From contig CAMDKD010000009.1 of assembly GCA_945901125.1 (NCBI GenBank), positions 17,810-81,809 on the forward strand: a stretch of DNA of 64,000 nucleotides. The letters run 5' to 3'. This DNA comes from Bordetella parapertussis. GTDB taxonomy: Bacteria > Pseudomonadota > Gammaproteobacteria > Burkholderiales > Burkholderiaceae_C. This document shows positions 8,413 to 15,554 of this stretch, piece after piece (position 1 is the first letter of the stretch; each line of letters opens with the position of its first letter). The notes beneath the pieces were generated by a model. It searched no databases, was not told where the DNA came from, and saw only the letters and a list, made by a program, of their open reading frames with translations. Position numbers and translations under genes: made by a program.

Positions 8413-10698
8413 TTAAAGTTTCACGCAATCTGCAAAATAATGGGTCACGCCCAGCTCATCTTTTTCCTCGACCAAACCGTGTATGTCGGTTTCAAAGCCG
8501 GGGCATTTCAGGTTGAACTCGCGGGCGAATTTCAAATAGTCGATGATTTTTTTATTGAACACTTCACCGGGAATCAACAACGGAATACCCGGCGGGTAAG
8601 GCGTGACCAGGCTGGTGGTGATGCGGCCGAGCAAATGATCAATTGGCACGCGCTCGGTGTTGCGGTGAGCGATTTGCGCATAAGCGTCACTAGGCTTCAT
8701 GGCAGGCTTTAAATCGCTGAGGTACATCTCGGTGGTCAGGCGCGCCACATCGTGCTTGGCGTACAGCGTATGTATGTGGTGGCACAGGTCGCGCAATCCC
8801 ATGCGCTCGTAATTGCGGTGCTTTTGACAGAACTCGGGCAGGATGCGCCACATGGGTTGGTTGCGGTCGTAGTCGTCCTTGAACTGCTGAAGCGCCGTCA
8901 GCAATGAGTTCCAACGGCCTTTGGTGATGCCGATGGTGAACATGATGAAGAAACTGTAGAGGCCGGTTTTCTCCACAATCACACCGTGCTCGGCCAGAAA
9001 CTTGGTCACGATGCTGGCAGGAATACCACCGTCATCGAACTTGCCGTCCAGACGCAAACCCGGTGTGACGATGGTGGCCTTGATAGGGTCCAGCATATTG
9101 AAGCCGTCGGCCAGTTCGCCGAAACCATGCCAGTTGGGTGCATCGCTTTTTTTGACGCGGCCTTTTTTCTCGGCCTTGATCACCCAGTCATCCGCACGCC
9201 CGACGCCGTCTTCGACCAGGTTGTCCGGGCCCCAGACCTTGAACCACCAGTCCTTGCCGTATTCGGCATCGACTTTGCGCATGGCGCGGCGGAAATCCAA
9301 AGCTTCGGCAATGCTTTCTTCGACCAATGCGGTGCCGCCGGGCGGCTCCATCATGGCCGCCGCCACGTCGCAACTGGCGATGATGCTGTACTGCGGACTG
9401 GTGCTGGTATGCATCAAATAAGCTTCGTTGAACAAATGGCGGTCCAGCTTGTTTTCCTGCGAATCCTGCACCAGCACATGGCTGGCCTGACTGATACCGG
9501 CCAGCAATTTGTGCACCGACTGCGTGGAATACACCATGGCTTCTTTAGGACGCATGCGCTTTTTGCCCATGGCGTGAAAGGTGCCGTAGAACGGATGAAA
9601 AGCAGCATGCGGCAACCAGGCTTCGTCGAAATGAAGATTTGGTATGTAGCCGTCCAGCATGTTCTTGATGGTTTCGGTGTTGTACAAAACACCGTCATAG
9701 GTCGACTGCGTCAAGGTCATGACCTTGGGTTTGATGGCTTTGACATCCAGCCCTTTGAGCAAAGGATTGGCCTTGATCTTGGCCTTGATGGTTTCGGGCT
9801 CGAACTCGCTTTTGGGGATAGGGCCGATGATGCCGAAATGGTTGCGTGTGGGTTTGAGAAACACCGGAATCGCGCCGGTCATGATGATGGCGTGCAGCAC
9901 CGACTTGTGGCAATTGCGGTCAACCACCACCACGTCGCCGGGAGCCACCGTGTGGTGCCAAACGATTTTGTTGGAGGTGCTGGTGCCGTTGGTGACAAAG
10001 AAACAATGGTCGGCGTTGAAGATGCGAGCAGCGTTGCGCTCGCTTTCGCCGATGGCACCGTCGTGGTCCAGCAACTGGCCCAGTTCTTCAACCGCATTGC
10101 ACACGTCGGCGCGCAACATGTTTTCGCCGAAGAACTGGTGAAACATCTGCCCGACCGGGCTTTTCAAAAACGCCACGCCGCCCGAGTGACCGGGGCAGTG
10201 CCAAGAATACGAACCATCTTCGGCGTAATCCAGCAAGGCCTTGAAGAACGGCGGTTGCACGCCTTCCAGATAACTTTTGGCTTCGCGGATGATGTGGCGC
10301 GCGACAAACTCGGGCGTGTCCTCAAACATGTGAATAAAGCCGTGCAACTCGCGCAAGATGTCGTTGGGCAGATGGCGCGAGGTTTTGGTTTCGCCATACA
10401 CATAAATAGGCACATCGGCGTTTTTACGGCGCACTTCGTCAATGAAGTTACGCAAATTCAACACAGCCGGATCCAGATCCGGGCCGGGGGTGAATTCCTC
10501 GTCATCGATGGAAAGAATAAAAGCACTGGCGCGGGACTGTTGTTGCGCAAACTGGCTCAAGTCACCGTAACTGGTGACCCCCATGACCTCATAACCCTCG
10601 CCCTCAATCGCCTGCGCCAGGGCGCGAATGCCCAGGCCGGAGGTATTCTCAGAACGAAAATCTTCATCAATGATGACGATGGGAAAGCGAAATTTCAT
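8413..10698 (-). CDS. Biodegradative-type Orn/Lys/Arg decarboxylase, fold-type I PLP enzyme
   Basis: This 761-residue protein matches the AdiA/LdcC family in length and order. An N-terminal wing (response-regulator-like) domain spans about residues 1-130. The PLP domain has SVHKLLAGISQASH with Schiff-base Lys397 and FDEAWLPH with Asp358. The C-terminal domain includes LVTPYPPGIPLLIPGE. It decarboxylates arginine, lysine or ornithine to a polyamine or diamine; I cannot assign the substrate from motifs alone. GGAG lies 8 nt before the ATG. It heads the propionyl-CoA gene run, which is an unexpected partner. Confidence 0.92.
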   Translation of the reverse strand: MKFRFPIVIIDEDFRSENTSGLGIRALAQAIEGEGYEVMGVTSYGDLSQFAQQQSRASAFILSIDDEEFTPGPDLDPAVLNLRNFIDEVRRKNADVPIYVYGETKTSRHLPNDILRELHGFIHMFEDTPEFVARHIIREAKSYLEGVQPPFFKALLDYAEDGSYSWHCPGHSGGVAFLKSPVGQMFHQFFGENMLRADVCNAVEELGQLLDHDGAIGESERNAARIFNADHCFFVTNGTSTSNKIVWHHTVAPGDVVVVDRNCHKSVLHAIIMTGAIPVFLKPTRNHFGIIGPIPKSEFEPETIKAKIKANPLLKGLDVKAIKPKVMTLTQSTYDGVLYNTETIKNMLDGYIPNLHFDEAWLPHAAFHPFYGTFHAMGKKRMRPKEAMVYSTQSVHKLLAGISQASHVLVQDSQENKLDRHLFNEAYLMHTSTSPQYSIIASCDVAAAMMEPPGGTALVEESIAEALDFRRAMRKVDAEYGKDWWFKVWGPDNLVEDGVGRADDWVIKAEKKGRVKKSDAPNWHGFGELADGFNMLDPIKATIVTPGLRLDGKFDDGGIPASIVTKFLAEHGVIVEKTGLYSFFIMFTIGITKGRWNSLLTALQQFKDDYDRNQPMWRILPEFCQKHRNYERMGLRDLCHHIHTLYAKHDVARLTTEMYLSDLKPAMKPSDAYAQIAHRNTERVPIDHLLGRITTSLVTPYPPGIPLLIPGEVFNKKIIDYLKFAREFNLKCPGFETDIHGLVEEKDELGVTHYFADCVKL

Positions 10699-10767
10699 TA
10701 ACTGCTCCGTTCGGGTTGCCGACTTCAGTGGTGCTAAACCTTAAAGTGTACCCTCCGACCTGACTGC

Positions 10768-10773
10768 TACAAT
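10768..10773 (+). promoter_or_regulatory. Probable -10 element of tRNA-Ser
   Basis: TACAAT lies about 11 nt before the tRNA 5' end, the expected place for a sigma-70 -10 box. The matching -35 is not clear. Confidence 0.4.
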
Positions 10774-10783
10774 GACACTCACA

Positions 10784-10874
10784 GGAGAGGTGGATGAGCG
10801 GTTTAAGTCGCACGCCTGGAAAGCGTGTGAGGGTTAATAGCCCTCCGCGGGTTCGAATCCCGCCCTCTCCGCCA
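10784..10874 (+). tRNA. tRNA-Ser (anticodon GGA)
   Basis: This 91-nt class II tRNA has an acceptor stem GGAGAGG pairing with CCTCTCC, an anticodon loop CTGGAAA (anticodon GGA), a long variable arm and TTCGAATC in the T loop, and it ends in an encoded CCA. It reads UCC/UCU serine codons. Such tRNA 3' ends are classic integration sites, and scarred DNA follows directly. Confidence 0.97.
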
Positions 10875-10888
10875 GAAGCCCAATAAAA

Positions 10889-10912
10889 ACGCCCCTTTCG
10901 GGGCGTTTTTGT
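10889..10912 (+). terminator. Rho-independent terminator of tRNA-Ser
   Basis: ACGCCCC (10889-10895) and GGGGCGT (10900-10906) form a 7-bp GC-rich stem with a TTTC loop, extended by flanking A/T pairs and followed by a T-run. It lies 14 nt after the tRNA. Confidence 0.92.
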
Positions 10913-10918
10913 TTTCTA

Positions 10919-10936
10919 CCCACCAACTCACCCACC
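10919..10936 (+). repeat. CCCACC direct repeat near tRNA-Ser 3' end
   Basis: CCCACC occurs at 10919-10924 and 10931-10936, six bases apart. It resembles the spaced C-rich arm-type sites found near att sites of P4-like integrases and is related in pattern to the 19-bp repeats further along. The function is inferred only. Confidence 0.4.
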
Positions 10937-11103
10937 ATCGATTTTGCTGCTCACTTTTAGGCTTGCAAGGTCAGCCCCGATTGGTCTTTGCTGTGAACCA
11001 TGTCGATACATGGGCAATCAGGTCGTTGACGGGAACAATCATCCAAGCCAGTATCGAGATCAAGCGCGGCCAAGTTACCAATACAAAAAGCCAAATCTCC
11101 AGA

Positions 11104-11317
11104 CCCCACCGTACCCCCACCCACGCTGTGTATAGAAATGCCCCCCACTTGTATCAATCACTATTTCCCACATGCAATTAAAAATTTATAAAAACGCATG
11201 TCAAACGTTGGACTTGGATCTAGTATCGGGGTCTTGGGCGGCAAAGCTGAACTGAGTTGCAGAGGGGGTATCACCCATCAATTTCCCACCAGACCCCGCC
11301 CCACCGTACCCCCACCC
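11104..11317 (+). repeat. Exact 19-bp C-rich direct repeat (two copies)
   Basis: CCCCACCGTACCCCCACCC occurs at 11104-11122 and again, identical, at 11299-11317, each preceded by CCAGACCCC. The copies are 195 bp apart in the same orientation. No gene is associated. They are candidate integrase arm sites left from a lost island. Confidence 0.6.
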
Positions 11318-11355
11318 CCCTGTTTTGCAGATTGGTTCCATCCGGCATGTATGCA

Positions 11356-11553
11356 TGTTGACGCCGACCGAAAACTGACCATTTATTGAGGGTAGTGCCG
11401 ATTCAAAATTGACCAGGGTGTTCAATCACCTGCTTAACTATTAGGCAGGACAAGGAGATGATCACCATGGACATGTTAGGCAAGGTCAGGCGCATGAAGA
11501 TGCGCGATAAGTTAACGATAAGTTCTACACATAAGACCCCCAATTGCTTGTAG
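11356..11553 (+). mobile_element. IS21-family left-end remnant
   Basis: A TGTTGA terminus at 11356 is followed by two degenerate 19-bp subterminal repeats, at 11363-11381 and 11397-11415 (GCCGA, an A-rich core, then TGACCA). The first codons of an istA-like transposase then begin at 11467. This arrangement is characteristic of IS21 left ends. The transposase frame breaks after about 18 native codons, and neither the rest of istA nor istB is present. Confidence 0.7.
11467..11553 (+). pseudogene. istA transposase fragment (first ~18 codons)
   Basis: The frame opens with MDMLGKVRRMKMRDKLTIS, which matches how IS21-family IstA proteins begin. It then diverges and stops after 28 codons. AAGGAG lies about 10 nt upstream. 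No helix-turn-helix or DDE domain remains, so it is a dead fragment marking a deletion junction near 11521. Confidence 0.65.
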
Positions 11554-11731
11554 GTCATTGTTCGCTTAGACGGCGAATAAAGAAATCACCTATTCGGGTG
11601 ACCAGCATTGATATTTTTTTGATTACTTGAACAAATTCAATGAAAATCATGAAATTCAGCGGAAATGGCACACTTCCGATCTGGGGGAACAGGCCTTTTT
11701 GATCTTGTTGCCATTGGGTCCAGGCCCGAAC

Positions 11732-11766
11732 CTTCGGTGAGGCCAACCCATGCCACTTCGGGGTCG
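11732..11766 (-). pseudogene. Short lpdA-like fragment
   Basis: These 35 bases match 12634-12668 inside lpdA at 33 positions in the same orientation. Read on the minus strand they encode DPEVAWVGLTE, a conserved dihydrolipoamide dehydrogenase dimer-interface segment. Flanking codons are unrelated. It is a relic of a second lpd gene or of local recombination. Confidence 0.6.
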
Positions 11767-11804
11767 AGGTCCGCTAGCAATGCGCTGACCGGTAGACTCC
11801 ACCC

Positions 11805-12047
11805 ATGCCAGTCGTTTTCCGCTACAAATCTTTCCGATTTTTCTTCTACTCAAACGAAGGAAATCCGAGAGAAGCTATGCATGTGCATTTACGCGGCGCT
11901 GATGGCGAGGCAAAATTCTGGCTGACCCCGACCGTGTATTTGGCAGACAGTGATGGGCTTGATGCGCGTACCTTGCGTGATCTGCGCAATGCGGTGATTA
12001 CCAACAAAGAACTTATTGAAAGGACTTGGAATGAACATTTCACCTAA
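11805..12047 (+). CDS. DUF4160 protein, possible toxin-antitoxin component
   Basis: This 80-residue protein starts MPVVFRYKSFRFFFYSNEG and contains the MHVHLRGADGEAKFWL segment typical of DUF4160. It is followed by the DUF2442 gene, whose ATG at 12031 lies inside the last codons of this one (17-nt overlap). DUF4160/DUF2442 pairs recur next to each other in bacteria and are suspected TA modules. The biochemical role is not established. It lies at the edge of the scarred tRNA region, consistent with acquisition. Confidence 0.75.
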   Translation: MPVVFRYKSFRFFFYSNEGNPREAMHVHLRGADGEAKFWLTPTVYLADSDGLDARTLRDLRNAVITNKELIERTWNEHFT

Positions 12048-12282
12048 AGCCGTTCGCTTCGACGAAGACACATTGTGGGTAAGCCTCTCCGATGGACGCA
12101 CCATTGCCGCACCCTTGGCATGGTTTCCGAGACTGCTGGAAGCAACCCCTGAGCAACTCGCCTTGGTGGAGCTTAGCCACGCGGGATTACATTGGGAGGC
12201 CTTGGACGAAGACATCTCGGTAGCTGGCCTTTTGGCAGGCCAGCCGGATATCACCCGTCGGAACACGCACTTAGCGGCTTAG
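12031..12282 (+). CDS. DUF2442 protein, partner of DUF4160
   Basis: This 83-residue protein starts MNISPKAVRFDEDTLWVSL. AAGGA lies about 9 nt before this ATG, which is preferred to an in-frame upstream ATG at 12016. The DGRTIAAPLAWFPRLLEA segment and the WEALDEDISVAGLL segment are the DUF2442 signature, a small beta-rich domain often paired with DUF4160. It ends 13 nt from the convergent lpdA stop. Confidence 0.8.
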   Translation: MNISPKAVRFDEDTLWVSLSDGRTIAAPLAWFPRLLEATPEQLALVELSHAGLHWEALDEDISVAGLLAGQPDITRRNTHLAA

Positions 12283-12295
12283 ATAGTTCTCAGGT

Positions 12296-14131
12296 TTACT
12301 TCTTCGCAGGCGGCAAATCCGTACAACTCCCATGCGCCACTTCCGCCGCCATGCCTATGCTTTCGCCCAGCGTCGGGTGCGGGTGAATCGTCTTACCGAT
12401 ATCCACCGCGTCAGCGCCCATCTCTATCGCTAAAGCAATCTCGCCGATCATGTCGCCGGCATGCGTACCGACGATGCCGCCACCCAAAATCTTGCCGTGG
12501 CCGTGCGCCTCAGGTGAATCATCAAACAGCAGCTTGGTGAAACCTTCGTCGCGGCCATTGGCAATCGCGCGTCCTGAAGCCGCCCACGGGAACATGCCTT
12601 TTTTCACTTTGATGCCTTGCGCTTTGGCCTGGTCTTCGGTCAGGCCCACCCATGCCACTTCGGGGTCGGTGTAGGCCACGCTTGGAATCACGCGAGCATT
12701 AAATGCGGCGCTGGCTAGCTCGTGGTTTTCTTGCAATTCCCCGGCGATGACTTCAGCCGCCACATGGCCTTCGTGCACCGCTTTGTGTGCCAGCATGGGT
12801 TGGCCCACGATGTCGCCGATGGCGAAGATGTGCGGCACGTTGGTGCGCATTTGAATGTCTACGTTGATGAAGCCGCGATCGGTCACATCCACACCGGCTT
12901 TGTCGGCAGCAATTTTTTTGCCATTCGGTGTGCGGCCCACGGCTTGCAACACCAAGTCATACACCTGAGGCGCAGGCGCGCCCTCGCCTTCAAACGTCAC
13001 TTCAATGCCTTTGGCCATGGCGCGTGCTGACACGGTTTTGGTTTTCAGCATGATGTTGTCAAAGCGCGGCGCGTTCATTTTTTGCCAGACTTTCACCAGG
13101 TCTCGGTCCGCGCCTTGCATCAAACCGTCCATCATTTCCACCACGTCCAGGCGCGCGCCCAATGTGCTGTAGACGGTTCCCATCTCTAAACCGATGATGC
13201 CGCCGCCCAAGACCAGCATGCGCTTGGGCACCTTGGCGAGTTGCAATGCGCCGGTGCTGTCGACCACGCGCGGATCATCCGGCATGAACGGCAAATGCAC
13301 CGCTTGGCTACCAGCGGCGATGATGCAGTTTTTAAAACCCACTACTTTGTTCACGCCTGTTTTCTCTTGCGCGGTGCCTGTAGTTTCTTCCACCACCAAG
13401 TGATGGCTGCCGATAAACGCGCCGTAACCGCGCAACACGGTGACCTTGCGCATTTTGGCCATGGCCGCCAAACCGCCGGTGAGTTTGTTGATGACTTTTT
13501 CTTTGTAGCCGCGCAAGCCGTCTATGCTGACCTTGGCTTTGCCGAACTCCACACCCATGCTGCTCAGGTGGCTGGCTTCATCGATCACTGCCGCCACATG
13601 CAGAAGCGCTTTGGAAGGAACGCAACCCACGTTCAAACACACGCCGCCAAGCTGCGCATAGCGTTCGACCAGCACCACATTCAAGCCGAGGTCTGCGGCG
13701 CGAAACGCCGCCGAGTAACCGCCGGGGCCGCCGCCCAATACCAACAGATCGCATTGCACATCTACCGCGCCCGAGTAACTGTCAGCGCTGGAAGCAGCGG
13801 GCTTGGCGGCTGGTGTTGTTGGCGTCAGCTCGGTCACTGGTGCAGGTGCGGCAAGCACTGGCGCACTTGTAACGGCAGCAGCCTCGGCAACACCAGCGGC
13901 TTCCACCGTCAACACCACCGAGCCTTGCTTGACCTTGTCACCGAGTTTGACTTTCAACGCAGTCACCACACCGGCGTGTGAGCAAGGAATCTCCATAGAC
14001 GCTTTGTCGCTCTCAACCGTGATCAAACTTTGATCCACGCTGACTGTATCGCCGACTTTCACCAGCAATTCAATCACAGCGACTTCATCGAAATCGCCAA
14101 TGTCCGGTACTTGTATGTCAATCTGTGCCAT
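12296..14131 (-). CDS. lpdA: Dihydrolipoamide dehydrogenase (E3) with N-terminal lipoyl domain
   Basis: This 611-residue E3 is longer than the usual ~470 because of an N-terminal lipoyl domain (residues 1-80, Lys43 in ESDKASMEIP) and an Ala/Pro/Thr-rich linker (80-120). The FAD motif GGGPGGYSAA is near 133, the redox pair is Cys165/Cys170 (GGVCLNVGC), and the C-terminal HPHPTLGES holds the active-site His. It reoxidises dihydrolipoamide of the pyruvate dehydrogenase complex. Lipoyl-bearing E3 is common in betaproteobacteria and Neisseria. The lipoyl domain is nearly identical to that of AceF next door, suggesting domain duplication or gene conversion. It is third in the aceE-aceF-lpdA run. 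Confidence 0.96.
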   Translation of the reverse strand: MAQIDIQVPDIGDFDEVAVIELLVKVGDTVSVDQSLITVESDKASMEIPCSHAGVVTALKVKLGDKVKQGSVVLTVEAAGVAEAAAVTSAPVLAAPAPVTELTPTTPAAKPAASSADSYSGAVDVQCDLLVLGGGPGGYSAAFRAADLGLNVVLVERYAQLGGVCLNVGCVPSKALLHVAAVIDEASHLSSMGVEFGKAKVSIDGLRGYKEKVINKLTGGLAAMAKMRKVTVLRGYGAFIGSHHLVVEETTGTAQEKTGVNKVVGFKNCIIAAGSQAVHLPFMPDDPRVVDSTGALQLAKVPKRMLVLGGGIIGLEMGTVYSTLGARLDVVEMMDGLMQGADRDLVKVWQKMNAPRFDNIMLKTKTVSARAMAKGIEVTFEGEGAPAPQVYDLVLQAVGRTPNGKKIAADKAGVDVTDRGFINVDIQMRTNVPHIFAIGDIVGQPMLAHKAVHEGHVAAEVIAGELQENHELASAAFNARVIPSVAYTDPEVAWVGLTEDQAKAQGIKVKKGMFPWAASGRAIANGRDEGFTKLLFDDSPEAHGHGKILGGGIVGTHAGDMIGEIALAIEMGADAVDIGKTIHPHPTLGESIGMAAEVAHGSCTDLPPAKK

Positions 14132-14148
14132 GTCTTGATCCAGAGGAG

Positions 14149-14194
14149 CAGCGTCTGCGCTGTATGTTTAACAGCGTCTGCGCTGTGTGTTTAA
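14149..14194. repeat. Tandem 23-bp repeat at the aceF 3' end
   Basis: CAGCGTCTGCGCTGTATGTTTAA (14149-14171) is followed directly by a copy with one change (14172-14194). The second copy contains the aceF stop codon, so the repeat duplicates the end of the gene into the aceF-lpdA gap. Each unit holds the short inverted repeat CAGCG/CGCTG and could fold on the transcript. Confidence 0.85.
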
Positions 14195-15534
14195 AGAATT
14201 ACCCGGCGGAAGTCGGCCAGGATTTGACCGAGGTGTGCGTTGAACCGCGCTGCGGCCGCGCCGTCAATCACGCGGTGATCCCAGGCCAAAGACAAAGGCA
14301 GCATCAGGCGTGGCACAAATTCTTTGCCATTCCATTTGGGCTCCATCTGGCTTTTGCACACACCGAGGATGGCGACTTCAGGCGCATTGATGATGGGCGT
14401 GAAATAACGCCCGCCTATGCCGCCCAAACTGGAAATGGTGAATGTCGCACCACTCATTTCAGCGGGGCTTAACTTTCCTTCACGCGCTTTTTTGGCCAAC
14501 TCGCCCATCTCTGCACTGATTTGCAAAATGCCTTTTTTGTCTGCGTCTTTGAGCACCGGTACCATCAAACCGTTTGGCGTGTCAGCCGCAAAACCTATGT
14601 GCCAGTAATGTTTGTACACCAGCGCATCGCCGTCCAGCGAGCTGTTGAACTGCGGGTATTTTTGCAAAGCATTGACGCAGGCTTTGATGAGGAAAGCCAG
14701 CATGGTCACTTTGACGCCGCTCTTTTCATTGTCTTTATTGGTCTGCACGCGAAACGCTTCAAGCTCTGTGATGTCAGCATCGTCATGGTTGGTGACGGCA
14801 GGAATCATCACCGCATTGCGCAGCAGATTGGCGCCACTTATTTTTTGAATCCGGCCCAACTCTTTGCGCTCGATCGGGCCGAATTTGGCGAAGTCCACTT
14901 TAGGCCAAGGTATCAATCCCAAACCTGCGCCGTCGCCTGCCGGCGCTTTGGCGGCTTGCGCCTGTGTGCGCGTTTCGCCCGTCATCACAGCGCGGCTGAA
15001 AGATTGGATATCTTCCTGAGAGATACGGCCTTTGGGTCCGCTGCCTTTGACTTCGTTCAATGGCACGCCGAGTTCACGGGCGAATTTGCGAACAGACGGA
15101 GACGCATGCGGTAAATCGCCGGACAGCGCAGCGGCGGGATGGTGCGCGGGTGCAGCAACGGCGACCACAGCAGCGTGTGCCACCACCGCAGCAACGCTGG
15201 CAGAGGCAACAGCAAGCGGCGGCGCGGCAACCACGGGCGCACTCGCAGCTGCCGGTGCAACAGCCGCAGCAGCAACAGGTGCAGCAACAGCGACATCCGT
15301 CGTTTCCAGCTTCAGCACCAACGAACCTTGCTTGACCTTGTCACCAAGCTTGACCAGCAATTCTTTGACCACACCTGCGTGCGAGGAAGGAATTTCCATC
15401 GAGGCTTTGTCGGACTCCACCGTGATCAGCGACTGCTCGGCGCGTACTTTGTCGCCGGCCTTGACCAGCAGTTCGATGACGGCGACTTCATCAAAGTCGC
15501 CGATGTCGGGAATAGTGACATCAATGATTGCCAT
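14191..15534 (-). CDS. aceF: Pyruvate dehydrogenase E2, dihydrolipoamide acetyltransferase
   Basis: This 447-residue E2 has one N-terminal lipoyl domain (Lys43 in ESDKASMEIPS), an Ala/Val/Pro-rich flexible linker (about 78-143), a peripheral-subunit-binding domain (about 145-185, SPSVRKFARELGV) and an acetyltransferase core ending in DHRVIDG with catalytic His420. It transfers the acetyl group to CoA. Having a single lipoyl domain makes it shorter than the two- or three-lipoyl E2s of many relatives. It starts 20 nt after the aceE stop. Confidence 0.96.
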   Translation of the reverse strand: MAIIDVTIPDIGDFDEVAVIELLVKAGDKVRAEQSLITVESDKASMEIPSSHAGVVKELLVKLGDKVKQGSLVLKLETTDVAVAAPVAAAAVAPAAASAPVVAAPPLAVASASVAAVVAHAAVVAVAAPAHHPAAALSGDLPHASPSVRKFARELGVPLNEVKGSGPKGRISQEDIQSFSRAVMTGETRTQAQAAKAPAGDGAGLGLIPWPKVDFAKFGPIERKELGRIQKISGANLLRNAVMIPAVTNHDDADITELEAFRVQTNKDNEKSGVKVTMLAFLIKACVNALQKYPQFNSSLDGDALVYKHYWHIGFAADTPNGLMVPVLKDADKKGILQISAEMGELAKKAREGKLSPAEMSGATFTISSLGGIGGRYFTPIINAPEVAILGVCKSQMEPKWNGKEFVPRLMLPLSLAWDHRVIDGAAAARFNAHLGQILADFRRVIL

Positions 15535-15554
15535 GTTGTATGTGTCCTCTTGCT

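Larger units (their letters stand above)
10875..11804. other. Gene-poor scar region after tRNA-Ser
   Basis: This is about 930 nt without a convincing intact gene. In order it holds the tRNA terminator, a CCCACC direct repeat (10919-10936), two copies of a 19-bp C-rich repeat (11104-11122 and 11299-11317), an AT-rich stretch (11165-11200), an IS21-family left-end remnant with the start of istA (11356-11553) and a 35-bp fragment similar to lpdA (11732-11766). This composition suggests leftovers of several insertions and deletions beside a tRNA integration site. Short open frames here have no recognisable domain. Confidence 0.7.

Noticed and set aside
8986..10701. 571-codon plus-strand open frame over the decarboxylase gene
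   Set aside because: Fully antisense to a gene with intact PLP motifs; no recognised protein features.
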